Positions 37,536-46,500 of a DNA stretch of 64,000 nt are shown here, piece after piece. The position numbers and the translations under genes are program-made. The notes beneath the pieces are model-generated. The model worked only from the letters and a program-made list of their open reading frames with translations, did not search any database and was not told the origin of the DNA. This stretch comes from CAVORB01 sp963736235 (GTDB taxonomy: Bacteria > Pseudomonadota > Gammaproteobacteria > Chromatiales > Chromatiaceae): contig CAVTOR010000023.1 of the NCBI GenBank assembly GCA_963736235.1, forward strand, positions 62,001 to 126,000. The letters run 5' to 3'. How positions within the stretch are numbered: position 1 is the stretch's first letter; the number at the start of each line of letters is the position of its first letter.

Positions 37536-37759
37536 CGTAGGTTGAACCACTTGCCGGTCTCACGGGCGCCCGAGGCCCGTGCCGCGGTCGCGATCGGCCC
37601 CCACTTGGACGGGGCGTCTCTCGAAATACTGGAGAACGCGCGCTCGCCTGGCAACCTAACGGGCAATTCGATCATGCGCGGCGGGCGGATCGCGGAGACC
37701 ATGCGACCGGCGGACGGGGTAGCCGGGCGCTCTTCCAGCTTGACCGCAAATATCATCAT
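37532..37759 (-). CDS. Uncertain small frame overlapping the aapP start
   Basis: Open frame of 75 codons whose TGA (37532-37534) overlaps the aapP ATG as ATGA. It begins ATGATGATA without a ribosome site and ends GARETGKWFNLR. It matches no family I know and could simply be leader sequence. It is listed because the exact overlap would couple it to aapP. Confidence 0.2.
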   Translation of the reverse strand: MMIFAVKLEERPATPSAGRMVSAIRPPRMIELPVRLPGERAFSSISRDAPSKWGPIATAARASGARETGKWFNLR

Positions 37760-37871
37760 GATCGACAGAGATCGAGACGATCTAAATATTTCGCTATACA
37801 GGGAATACCCCTAGCCCTCAACTTTCGCGCCGCGGGATGTTCCGCGCTCCATCTCCTCGAGTGCCCCAACG
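37536..37871. other. Divergent intergenic region between aapP and the PsiF-like gene
   Basis: 336 bases. It contains the uncertain 75-codon frame on the minus strand and the candidate plus-strand promoter. I found no clear minus-strand promoter for aapP. Confidence 0.4.
37772..37800 (+). promoter_or_regulatory. Candidate promoter of the PsiF-like gene
   Basis: TCGAGA (37772-37777) and TATACA (37795-37800), 17 bases apart, each 4 of 6, in an AT-rich patch 71 bases before the ATG at 37872. No phosphate-regulator box was recognised nearby. Confidence 0.35.
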
Positions 37872-38144
37872 ATGAATAGATTTGCTTTGGCTCTAGTAGC
37901 CGCGGCCCTTGCCTCCCCGATGATTTCCTTCGCCGAATCCCCGGTCTGGCCGGCGGGAGCGCAGGACAAGAACGACGAGCGTGTCGCCGCCTTCTACGAC
38001 GGGATGTGCGCCAAACGTGCCGACGAACACGGCTTAGCTGGCGACGAGCGAGCGGCCTTTCTGGACAAGTGCCGCGCAGAATCCCCCGGCGTCTACCCCG
38101 TCGGATATGCCGCGGACGATGGAGGTGGCGGCGGCGACGAGTGA
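37872..38144 (+). CDS. Small secreted PsiF-like protein
   Basis: 90-residue protein with a cleavable signal peptide (MNRFALALVAAALASPMISFA, about 1-21) and a mature part containing MCAKRADEHGLAGDERAAFL followed by DKC. That two-cysteine spacing resembles the PsiF repeat of phosphate-starvation-inducible periplasmic proteins, whose function is unknown. The tail is Gly/Asp rich. Assignment rests on the short motif only. Confidence 0.55.
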   Translation: MNRFALALVAAALASPMISFAESPVWPAGAQDKNDERVAAFYDGMCAKRADEHGLAGDERAAFLDKCRAESPGVYPVGYAADDGGGGGDE

Positions 38145-38530
38145 CCGCCACCGCGATTTGAGCGCGGCGCGCTGGCGGAACGCATCCGTGCATCCGCCGG
38201 TGGCCGAGCCCCGATTCGGACGCATCGAGGGCGGTTTCTCCACTGCTCAGACCTCCCAGGGCCACCCGCTTCTTGCGGTGGCGCCATCGGCCCCCGGTTC
38301 TCAAGCCCTCCGGACCGGTGGTCTTCCGCAACCCTGCCAAGGGAACCAAGCCGCGTATAGCGGATGGGTTTCCGATCTTTGTGAATGCTTTATCCCCTGC
38401 CCACGTTGATTCTCGATTCCGGACCACTACACTCCAACGTCAATCCTTGGTCGATGGAGGTTCGCTTGTTGCGGAACCTCAGGTCGCTTTCGCTTCGATC
38501 CTAGTCGGTTTTCCCTGAGGTTCTCCTTCC
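38145..38530. other. Intergenic region and possible structured leader before the CaCA antiporter gene
   Basis: 386 bases without a convincing gene. Near its end are two inverted repeats: ACGTTG/CAACGT (38403-38408 and 38435-38440) and a perfect ten-base pair GAACCTCAGG (38474-38483) with CCTGAGGTTC (38514-38523). A 16-codon frame (38454-38504) lies between. The antiporter ATG at 38531 has a pyrimidine-rich upstream sequence and no ribosome site. Confidence 0.45.
38474..38523 (+). repeat. Ten-base inverted repeat ending 7 bases before the antiporter start
   Basis: GAACCTCAGG (38474-38483) is the exact reverse complement of CCTGAGGTTC (38514-38523); the loop is 30 bases. Folding in the mRNA would place a stem just upstream of the ATG. 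Confidence 0.5.
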
Positions 38531-39616
38531 ATGCAAGAGCTCGCTGTTCACGCGGCCGGTGTGGCCGCCGGTCTGACCGTGCTCATCGCCGGGGGCGAGT
38601 CCCTGGTGCGTGGTGCGGCGGCGCTGGCGACGGCGCTTCGCATCAGTCCCCTGGTGATCGGGCTTACGGTCGTCGCCTTCGGCACCAGCGCCCCGGAGCT
38701 CGCGGTGAGCGTGAAGGCGGCGCACGCTGGCAGCGGCGATCTGGCGCTCGGGAACGTGGTGGGGAGCAACATCGCCAACGTCCTCCTCATTCTGGGGCTG
38801 TCGGCCTTGCTCGCACCGCTGGCCGTGTCGAGCCAGCTCGTCCGCTTCGATGTGCCGCTGGTCGTCGCGGTCTCGATTCTGATGCTGCTGATGGGGCTGG
38901 ACGGTTCCATCGGGGTCTGGGACGGAGCGCTACTGCTCGGCTTGCTCGGTGGTTACACCGTCTGGTCGTTCCGGCAGGGTCGTGCGGAGGCCGCTGCCAA
39001 TGAGCCGTCTCAGGCTGCTGGGTCCGGGGTTGGTGAGAGCGCGCGGCAATTGGCTATTCAGCTTGTCTTGATCGCGGCCGGGCTGGGTCTCTTGTGGCTC
39101 GGAGCGCGTTGGCTCGTGGACGGCGCGGTTGGAATCGCTAGGCTCCTCGGTGTGCAGGAGCTGGTCGTCGGATTGACCGTGGTCGCGATTGGAACCTCCC
39201 TGCCGGAATTAATCACCTCTTTGCTCGCCGTGCGCCGCGGCCAGCGCGATCTCGCGGTTGGAAACGTCGTTGGCAGCAACCTGTTCAACATCCTCGGCGT
39301 CTTGGGCTTGGCCAGCGTGGTGGCCCCGGAGGGCGTGCCGGTTTCCACCGCTGCCTTGTCGCTGGACATGCCCATCATGATCGCTGTGGCCGTCGCCTGC
39401 CTGCCGATCTTTTTCACGGGTTACCGGATCGACCGCTGGGAGGGAGGGCTGTTCGTCTTCTACTACCTGGCTTACGTCGGCTACCTGGTAATGGACGCCA
39501 CCGAACATGCCGGGAGCGAGGATCTCGCTTTCGTCATGGTCGCGTTCGTCATTCCGCTCACGATCCTGACCCTGGCGGTGTGCACCTTGCGGGCATTGCG
39601 CGCGCGGCTTCCGTGA
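38531..39616 (+). CDS. Calcium/sodium (CaCA) antiporter, YrbG-like
   Basis: 361-residue membrane exchanger with about ten hydrophobic segments and the two inverted alpha repeats of the family: GTSAPELAVS with GNVVGSNIANV (about 56-83), and GTSLPELITS with GNVVGSNLFNI (about 223-255). The acidic residues of both repeats, which coordinate the cation, are present. The central loop (about 150-175) is Ala/Glu rich. It converges on aapM with a 31-base gap. Whether it moves calcium or another cation cannot be told. Confidence 0.92.
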   Translation: MQELAVHAAGVAAGLTVLIAGGESLVRGAAALATALRISPLVIGLTVVAFGTSAPELAVSVKAAHAGSGDLALGNVVGSNIANVLLILGLSALLAPLAVSSQLVRFDVPLVVAVSILMLLMGLDGSIGVWDGALLLGLLGGYTVWSFRQGRAEAAANEPSQAAGSGVGESARQLAIQLVLIAAGLGLLWLGARWLVDGAVGIARLLGVQELVVGLTVVAIGTSLPELITSLLAVRRGQRDLAVGNVVGSNLFNILGVLGLASVVAPEGVPVSTAALSLDMPIMIAVAVACLPIFFTGYRIDRWEGGLFVFYYLAYVGYLVMDATEHAGSEDLAFVMVAFVIPLTILTLAVCTLRALRARLP

Positions 39617-39647
39617 CGGCAGCTTTGTGATTGCTCGGCCTGGGGCG

Positions 39648-40749
39648 TCATGCCTGATGGCCCCGATGCAACTCCCGCTCCAGGGCCTGGCTGTAACGGG
39701 ACATGGCGAAACAGAAGGCCCAGAACACGAACCCGGCGAATAGGTAACCCTCGACCGAATAGCCAAGCCAGTTGGGGTCGGCAAAGGCCTGCTGGACGAT
39801 CCCCAGCAGGTCAAACAGCCCGATAATGAGCACCAGGGTCGTGTCCTTGAACAGCGCGATGAAGGTGTTGACGATGCCCGGGATCACGAGCCTCAGCACC
39901 TGGGGGAGAATGATCAGCGCCATGCCTTTCCAATAGCCGAGGCCGAGCGCCTCGGCGGCCTCATACTGGCCCTTGGGCATTGCCTGCAGACCGCCGCGCA
40001 CGACCTCGGCCATGTAGGCGGATTGGAACAGGACGATGCCGATCATGGCTCGCAGAAGCTTGTCCAGCGTGATCCCCTCGGGAAGAAAAAGGGCAGCATA
40101 ACCGAGGCCATGAACAGCACGGTGATCAGAGGAACCCCTCGCCACAGCTCGATGTAGGCAACGCATGCAGCGCGGATCACGGGCATTCGCGATCGTCTGC
40201 CGAGGGCCAGCAAGATGCCGAACGGAAGGGACAACACCATCCCGACGACTGCCAGCACCAGGGTGAGCATGAGCCCGCCCCAGCGATGGGTTTCGACCTC
40301 GGGCAGCCCCAAGACGCCGCCATGGAAAAGCACGTAAGCCGCCACCGGGTAGCCGAAGACGAGGCCGAGCCCCAGGACGCCCTTGCGACCGAAGCCTTTG
40401 AAGAAGAGCGGGAGCATGAGCACCGCGAGGAGCAGAAGTCCGACGTCAACCCGCCACTGCTGATCCGCGGGATAGAAGCCGTACATGAACTGGTTGAGTC
40501 GGGTCGTGACGAACACCCAGCACGCGCCCCCGCCCGCGCAGTCGTCGCGGCTGGCCCCGACCCAGTCGGCGTCGAGGAAGGCCCATTGCACGAACGGCGG
40601 GACACTCAGCCACAGCAGCCAGAGCGCGAGCAGGGTGAGGACCGTATTGAAGGGTGAGGAGAAGAGGTTTCTCCGCAGCCAGCCGAGGGCGCCGACTGTC
40701 GCCCTGGCCGCGGGCGCTCGTGACGGACCGGTCCGGAGGGTTTTCCCAT
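39648..40749 (-). CDS. aapM: General L-amino acid ABC transporter permease AapM (two frameshifts)
   Basis: Second permease of the amino acid transporter. Family segments in order: NLFSSPFNTVLTLLALWLLW, QWAFLDADWVG with GACWVF, YIELWRGVPLITVLFM (the EAA-preceding helix), FQSAYMAEVVRGGLQAMPKG and the C-terminal ALFKDTTLVLIIGLFDLLG. One base is missing near 40745-40747 just after the ATG and one near 40084. The corrected protein is about 367 residues. The ATG overlaps the aapQ stop (TGATG). Confidence 0.83.
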
Positions 40750-41942
40750 CAGCGCTCCACCAGGGCGATACGGGCGTTGTACCAGTTCATGAGTAGCGAA
40801 ATAGCCAGGCTTACGGTCAGGTAGACGGCCATGGTCATGGCGATGACCTCCACCGCCTGGCCAGTCTGGTTGAGCGTCGTGCCGGCGAAGACGTTGACGA
40901 GATCCGGATAGCCGATTGCGGTGGCGAGGGAGGAGTTCTTAAGCAGATTCAGATACTGGCTGGTCAGCGGTGGGATGATCACCCGCAGCGCCTGAGGGAT
41001 GACGACGAGGCGCAGGATCTTGCCTCGGCGCAGACCGAGGGCGGCGGCGGCTTCGGTCTGACCCTTGGAACCGCCAGAATGCCAGCGCGCACGATCTCCG
41101 CGATGAAGGCGGCGGTGTAGATCGAGAGGGCCAGCAGCAGGGCGGTGAGTTCCGGGATGACGGCGATGCCGCCGCGGAAGTTGAAGCCACGGAGGACCGG
41201 GCAGCTCCCAGGCGAGCGGGTGAGCCGGCGAGCCAAAAGGCGGCGGTCGGCAGGACCAGGACGAGCAACAGGCAAGGTGCCAGCACCGGAAACTCCCGAC
41301 CGGTCAGCCCCTGGCGCCGGCGCGCCCAGCGAGCCAGCATGAACGAAGACAGCAGCGCAAGCCCGACTGCCGCGACGACCAACGCGAACCCCGGCTCGAA
41401 GATGGGCCGGGGAAGATAGAGCCCGCGCAGGTTAAGGAACAGGCCTTCGCCGACGGCGAGGCTGTCCCGTGGGTGGGGCAGGGCGCGGAGCACGGCGAAA
41501 TACCAGAAGAAGATCTGCAGGAGCAGGGGAATATTGCGGAAGATCTCGATATAGGCGGCGGCCAGGCGCGAGATCAGCCAATTTCCGGACAGGCGGGCCA
41601 CGCCGATAAGGAATCCGATGACGGTTGCGAGAACGATGCCCAGTGCGGATACGAGCAGCGTGTTGAGCAGCCCGACCAGAAAGGTGCGGCCGAAGCTCGA
41701 GGTCTCGGAGTAATCGACCAGGGTCTGGATGATGCCGAAACCTGCCTCGTTGGAGAGGAAGGCGAAGCCGGTGCTGATGCCCCGGCTCTCGAGATTGCTC
41801 AGCGTGTTGTGCAGGATGAAGCCGAGAAAGGCGAGCACCGCGCCGAGAAACAACGCCTGGAAGACCAGCGCGCGCAGCCTGCGGGCTGGTTCCAAGCCGA
41901 GCGACCCTGGCCGTCGGTTCTCACCCGGTTTTGCCGGTTCAC
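40749..41942 (-). CDS. aapQ: General L-amino acid ABC transporter permease AapQ (three frameshifts)
   Basis: First permease of the transporter. Recognised parts: LSNLESRGISTGFAFLS, GLLNTLLVSALGIVLATVIG, YIEIFRNIPLLLQIFFWYF, RGFNFRGGIAVIPE, FIAEIVRAGILAV and the C-terminal LKNSSLATAIGYPDLV. One base is missing near each of 41883, 41199 and 41071; the corrected length is 398 residues. I place the start at GTG 41940-41942 (VNRQNRVRT), 18 bases after aapJ, since this frame leads into the family-typical WNQPRRLRALVFQ once the first shift is corrected. Confidence 0.82.
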
Positions 41943-41960
41943 GCCGATCGCGGGCCGGGC

Positions 41961-42976
41961 TCAGCGAATGGGCGGGGCGTACTGAAGCCCGCCGTCTCTC
42001 CACAGGGCATTCAGCCCCCGCTCGATCTTGAGCGGCGAGCCCCCGCCGACGTTACGCTCGAAGGACTCGCCATAGTTGCCCACTTGCCGGACGATTGGTA
42101 GGCCCAGTCCTCCGACAGACCGAGACCCTTGCCGGGGCTGCCCTCCAGCCCGAGCAGACGCCTGATCTCCGGATTGGAGCTGGACTTCATCTCCTCGACG
42201 TTCGCGGAGGTCACGCCGAGTTCCTCGGCGTTGATCATGGCAAACAGCGTCCAGCGGACGATGTTGAACCAGGCGTCGTCGCCCTGCCGCACGACTGGTC
42301 CGAGCGGTTCCTTCGAGATCACGTCCGGCAGCACCACGGCGTCTTCCGGCTTCGCGAGCTTGACGCGCAGTCCATAGAGCTGGGACTGGTCGCTGGTCAG
42401 GACGTCGCACCGACCCGCCTCGAAGCCCTTGACCGTCTGGTCGCCGGTGTCGAACACCACGGGCTGGTACGCCATCCCGTGGGTACGGAAGTAATCCGCC
42501 AGATTGAGCTCGGTGGTGGTGCCCGCCAGTATGCACACCGCGGCGCCGTCGAGTTCCTTCGCGCTCTTGACGCCGAGTCCCCTGGAGACCAGGAAGCCCT
42601 GGCCGTCGTAGTAGTTCACGCCGGCGAAGTTGAGGCCGAGGGAGGTATCGCGGGTCAGAGTCCAGGTCGTGTTCCGCGACAGCAGGTCGACTTCGCCGGA
42701 TTGGACCGCCGTCAGACGCTCTTTGGCGGTGAGGGGTGTGAATTTTACCTTGCCCGCATCCCCCAGCACGGCGGCGGCGACCGCCCGGCACAGGTCGACG
42801 TCGAGGCCGGTCCAATTGCCTTTTTCATCCGCGTGGGAGAAGCCCGGGAGACCGGTGTTGACCCCGCAATGGAGGAAGCCCTTCTTTTGCACGGAGGCCA
42901 GAATGGAGTCGGCGGTGGCCGCGGCTGAGGCGAGCGCCGAAAGGACGAGAATAATGGCGAGAAGTGGTTTGCGCAT
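41961..42976 (-). CDS. aapJ: General L-amino acid ABC transporter substrate-binding protein AapJ (one frameshift)
   Basis: Periplasmic amino acid binding protein of about 338 residues. It has a signal peptide (MRKPLLAIILVLSALASAAA), then the family start LASVQKKGFLHCGVN, the ligand-site segment LLSRNTTWTLTRD and the C-terminal SPLKIERGLNALW. One base is missing near 42097, between DWAYQ and VRQVGNYGE. ATG 42974-42976 has GGAG eight bases upstream. First gene of aapJ-aapQ-aapM. Confidence 0.87.
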
Positions 42977-43397
42977 GTCGTTCACTCCAATGACCTGACA
43001 CCTTCGCTTTCCGGTTCCGCTGAGCGGGGAGACCCCGTCACGATGGGACGACATCATCATAGTCCAACCGCGGCGCGGATTTTCCGGTGGTGGCAGTCCC
43101 GAGCGGCCGACCCGTCGCCAGGAAAGCAAGATGCGTCGTGGCGCGGGTGTTGCCGAAGCTCGTCTGCACGCACGGAAGCAACAGAGCGGACCATGGCACT
43201 TGGTCGAACCTCGACTCGCCAGGGGTACAAATCTAGGAGATTGCCTACGCGTTTCCAGGCGCTCTGCCGATTCACCTGACGACCCGACAACCCGTAGCCT
43301 GGCATTGTCGGAGGAACGGTGATGTCTGCGCGCGGTAGCCGTGGCGCGCCGCCGGGCTCCCGACCATAGGATGGCCAGTGAGTAGCGAGGCGTCAGC
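42977..43397. other. Divergent intergenic region between aapJ and the STAS gene
   Basis: 421 bases. On the plus strand it holds GGAGG (43310-43314) seven bases before a 15-codon frame (43322-43369, MSARGSRGAPPGSRP), which could be a leader peptide or chance. I found no convincing promoter for aapJ, and nothing else recognisable. Confidence 0.4.
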
Positions 43398-43691
43398 ATG
43401 TCCGTAAGCATTTCGTTCACCCCAGACGAGCGACGGTTGGAGATCTCGTTCGAGGGCAACCTGGATGTGACCGTCTGGCTAGAGGTGTGCAATGCCTTCA
43501 GGTGCGTGCCACCGAACCTGAAGGCCTGTATCGTCGACTTGACCCGCGTTGAGTGCGTGTTCGATTCAGGCATGGCGCTGTTGGTCCTGCTCTACCAGCG
43601 CCTGCGCGCGGTAGGGGTCATGGTGATCTTCCTGAGCGACAACGCGGACGTCAGGCAGCGCATCGCGATCATCGCATCCGCTGGCGAATGA
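43398..43691 (+). CDS. STAS-domain protein (anti-anti-sigma-factor-like)
   Basis: 97-residue stand-alone STAS domain. The segment VDLTRVECVFDSGMALLVLL corresponds to the phosphorylatable-serine loop (DSSG) of SpoIIAA-type proteins, with Ser in FDSGM at about residue 58. Such proteins regulate partner-switching modules, but no serine kinase or phosphatase gene lies next to it. A weak GAGG stands seven bases before the ATG. Confidence 0.8.
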   Translation: MSVSISFTPDERRLEISFEGNLDVTVWLEVCNAFRCVPPNLKACIVDLTRVECVFDSGMALLVLLYQRLRAVGVMVIFLSDNADVRQRIAIIASAGE

Positions 43692-43986
43692 GGCTGGCCA
43701 CCCCCTGTCGGCGGGTTCGGCCGCTGAACCTGACGGCGATGCATCTTATCACCGGCAATCAGCACACCAACATCGGTGGCCGCAACTTGAGTCGCGCTAT
43801 CTGCCGCGTTGCCTCCACCGGAGCGCATCGGCTCACCGATCTTCCTTTTCGCTCTCCGAAGCTTGCTCCGGCGGTACAGGAAGCCTTCCACGGACGCGGG
43901 ACGAACAGTGGCCGCGTGTGGCCTTTCCCCTTCCGATCCGCCGAGGCGGCACCAAGTACGGAGGAAACTGAGTCACGGAGAGTGTC

Positions 43987-44343
43987 ATGCAAGACAAGCC
44001 AAGCATCAGAACCGCGATACCGAAGCGTCGTTATCAGGTTGGCGATTACTCTGTCACCCTGCTGGAGGAGATCTCCAGTGGCGACCAGCGCGAGTTCCGC
44101 TTCATCATGGCTTTCGTGCCGATGGGGCGGCAGGAACCGAGCCTCTACGTCTGCGTTGAACCAACCGCGGGCGCCGGAGCTGCGGCGGGCAGGTATCAGC
44201 TGCGTGTGGTCAACGAGGCGATGTCTGAAGTCGTGGACAGGGATGATCGCTGGGGTGATCTCGACGCCTTCGCCGAGCAGGGTCTGCGGCTCGGCTCCCA
44301 ATCCCTGGGACTGCAGCGGGAACAACCGGTGCGACTGCTCTAA
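43987..44343 (+). CDS. Protein of unknown function
   Basis: 118-residue soluble protein, MQDKPSIRTAIPKRRYQVGDY and so on, with no signal, membrane segment or known motif. It begins with a basic patch, then alternates strand-like segments (YSVTLLEEI, REFRFIMAFVPMG, LYVCVE), suggesting a small alpha/beta fold. GGAG six bases before the ATG supports the start. It lies 295 bases after the STAS gene on the same strand, with nothing recognisable between. Confidence 0.6.
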   Translation: MQDKPSIRTAIPKRRYQVGDYSVTLLEEISSGDQREFRFIMAFVPMGRQEPSLYVCVEPTAGAGAAAGRYQLRVVNEAMSEVVDRDDRWGDLDAFAEQGLRLGSQSLGLQREQPVRLL

Positions 44344-44586
44344 ATAGACGCTCAATCGCCTACGCGTTTGAAAATGGCGTTGCATCCATGTGGCGCGGGA
44401 AGCGCTGAATGCTCGGCGAAGGATGGTCACTGACGATCCCGGTCGCGATGGCCGTTCGCGGGAGTGGAGACCGATCCGTTTCACCCGGCGAGCGGGACGG
44501 CACTGGGGGGAATCGCGTCGAGGCAGAGCGGACGCCTTGCGGGGCAATGATGGCGGAGACGCCGCGTTCGCTGACGCCTGAGCGAT

Positions 44587-45051
44587 TCACTCCAGCGACA
44601 GGATGAATTCCCACTGCTCTGGCGCGACCGGCATGATCGAGAGCCGATTGCCCTTGCGTACCAGGGGCATATTTCGGAGCGGACCGTCCGCATGCTGCTT
44701 GAGCTCCGCCAGCGGGACGTTGCGCCTCAGGTGTCGAACGTATCGGACGTCCACCATGTACCAGCGCGGATTTTCGGGGTCGCTCTTCGGATCGTAGTAT
44801 TTCTCCTCGGGATCGATAGCCGTGTGGTCCGGATAGCCCGCTCGCGTTACCTCCATAATGCCGACGATGCCCGGCTCGGCGCAGTTGGAGTGATAAAAAA
44901 AGACCATGTCGCCCACTTGCATCTGATCGCGCAGCATGTTTCGGGCTTGGTAGTTGCGCACGCCGTCCCAGGGTTCGGTCTGTCTGGGCCGCGCGGCCAG
45001 GTGGTCGATACCGAACACATCTGGTTCGGACTTCATCAGCCAGTAGTTCAT
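44587..45051 (-). CDS. EVE-domain protein
   Basis: 154-residue PUA-like protein of the EVE family. The start MNYWLMKSEPDVFGIDHL, the WDGVRNYQARNMLRD segment, FFYHSNCAEPGIVGIMEV and PRWYMVDVRYV are diagnostic. Related domains read modified bases in DNA or RNA; the bacterial stand-alone form has no fixed role. It lies 27 bases downstream of rsgA on the same strand. Confidence 0.92.
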   Translation of the reverse strand: MNYWLMKSEPDVFGIDHLAARPRQTEPWDGVRNYQARNMLRDQMQVGDMVFFYHSNCAEPGIVGIMEVTRAGYPDHTAIDPEEKYYDPKSDPENPRWYMVDVRYVRHLRRNVPLAELKQHADGPLRNMPLVRKGNRLSIMPVAPEQWEFILSLE

Positions 45052-45078
45052 GCTCGCTCCTCACGTGTTCGGCAGTTT

Positions 45079-46092
45079 TCATTGGCCTGACGTGCGCTCG
45101 ATCGACGCCGCCAGATGACGGAAATTGACGAGCCGCTCGATCTGGATCAGCCCGTTCTCCGCCGCCTGCTTCACGGCGCAGCCGGGCTCCTGGTCATGGC
45201 GGCAGTCGGCGAAACGGCATTGGCCGACAAAGGGCGCGAGCTCGCGGAAGCCCTTCTCTAGCTCGTCAAAGCCGATTGCGGCCAGCCGGAAGCTGCGTAC
45301 CCCGGGGGAATCGATCAGTTGCCCGCCGCAGTGCAGGCGGTAGCAGGTCGCCGCGGAGGTCGTATGGCGGCCGAGTCCCGTCGCCTCGGACAGGCGCCCG
45401 ATCTGCACTTCCTGGTCTGGCAGCAGGACCTTGACCAGGGATGACTTGCCGACGCCGGACTGCCCAACCAGGATGCTCGTCTGCCCCTCCAGCAGATCAC
45501 GAAGGTGCACCAGCTTCTCCTTATCCCGCAGGCTCATGGGGATGACCGGGTAACCGATGGTTCGGTAGCGGGCCAGGCGCAGCTCGAGTAGCCGCCGTTC
45601 CTGGTCTCCAAGCAGATCCACCTTGTTGCAGACGATCGCGGCCGCAACTCCCATCAACTCGGCTGCCACCAGGTACTGATCGACCAGGTACTCGCTGGGC
45701 TCGGGCTGCGGCGCCACCACGATTGCCATCTGGGTGAGGTTGGCGGCAAGCGGCTTGTTCCGCCCGCTGTAGTCCGGTCGCGAAAGTACCGATTGCCGGG
45801 GTAGGATGGCGGTCACGACCCCTTGATGCTGCCCGCTGACCTGCCACACCACGCGATCTCCGCAGACGGGGTGGCCAATGTTCTGGCGGGACAGGCAATG
45901 CCAGACGCGCCCCCCGGCGTCTTCCACCGCGAGATTGGCGCCGTGCCGTACAACCACCGTCCCCTCCTGGGGCGGTTGGGCGTCGAGGTCCAACAGGACG
46001 TTTTGGGTGCGGTCCTCGAGGCGCTGACGGCGGCGATCTTGAATGGTTTGGATGCGCTGGATCTGGCGCTCGGAAAGCCGCCGGCTCCGCAT
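45079..46092 (-). CDS. rsgA: Small ribosomal subunit biogenesis GTPase RsgA
   Basis: Circularly permuted GTPase that checks late maturation of the 30S subunit. 337 residues: N-terminal OB domain, G4 NKVDLL before G1 GQSGVGKSS and G3 DSPGVR, and a C-terminal zinc-binding part with CRFADCRHDQEPGC. ATG 46090-46092 is chosen, two bases after the stop of the cytochrome gene; a longer frame would overlap that gene. rsgA near orn is typical of gammaproteobacteria. Confidence 0.95.
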   Translation of the reverse strand: MRSRRLSERQIQRIQTIQDRRRQRLEDRTQNVLLDLDAQPPQEGTVVVRHGANLAVEDAGGRVWHCLSRQNIGHPVCGDRVVWQVSGQHQGVVTAILPRQSVLSRPDYSGRNKPLAANLTQMAIVVAPQPEPSEYLVDQYLVAAELMGVAAAIVCNKVDLLGDQERRLLELRLARYRTIGYPVIPMSLRDKEKLVHLRDLLEGQTSILVGQSGVGKSSLVKVLLPDQEVQIGRLSEATGLGRHTTSAATCYRLHCGGQLIDSPGVRSFRLAAIGFDELEKGFRELAPFVGQCRFADCRHDQEPGCAVKQAAENGLIQIERLVNFRHLAASIERTSGQ

Positions 46093-46094
46093 GC

Positions 46095-46373
46095 TCAGGG
46101 TTCGAAGCGGTAGAAACGCTCGTTGAGCAGCTTGGTTACATCCGAGATTTCCTCGTCGAACCACTTGAGGCCGAGCGCCAACTCGCAGCGCTGGACTTGC
46201 CGCTCCAGCCCCTGCAGTGAGGTGACCTTGCGATCGTCGCGGGTGTAGATCTCGGGGCCGTGGCAGCTGACACAGTGCTGATCATAGAGTGCCTGGCCGT
46301 TGTCCGAGGGGGCTGCGGCTGCCGGCAGGGCAAAGATCAACGCCAAGCCAGGGAGGAAAGTGTACTTACTCAT
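46095..46373 (-). CDS. Small monohaem c-type cytochrome
   Basis: 92-residue protein with a signal peptide (MSKYTFLPGLALIFALPAAA) and one haem motif CVSCH (about 33-37 of the precursor). The mature chain contains no methionine, so the common His/Met haem ligation is excluded; the sixth ligand may be another residue or absent. A second cysteine lies in VQRCELALGLKWF. ATG 46371-46373 has GGAG eight bases upstream. It separates orn from rsgA and stops two bases before the rsgA ATG. Confidence 0.85.
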   Translation of the reverse strand: MSKYTFLPGLALIFALPAAAAPSDNGQALYDQHCVSCHGPEIYTRDDRKVTSLQGLERQVQRCELALGLKWFDEEISDVTKLLNERFYRFEP

Positions 46374-46500
46374 GCTCGATGCTCCGGGGTGTCGGGGAAT
46401 TCTAGGGAAAATGCGTGCCGAAAGCACAGGTCATTCCATGCCTTCATGGAGATAAATCGGGGTACACTGGGATAATTCCATGGACGCCGGAAACGACCCG

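Noticed and set aside
38400..38530. yybP-ykoY (manganese) riboswitch before the CaCA antiporter
   Set aside because: The inverted repeats do not match the conserved loop sequences of that riboswitch.
43238..44370. Repeated 12-mer gcctacgcgttt near 43.24 and 44.36 kb
   Set aside because: Pairs of 12-mers are expected by chance in a 64 kb sequence; flanking bases do not extend the match.
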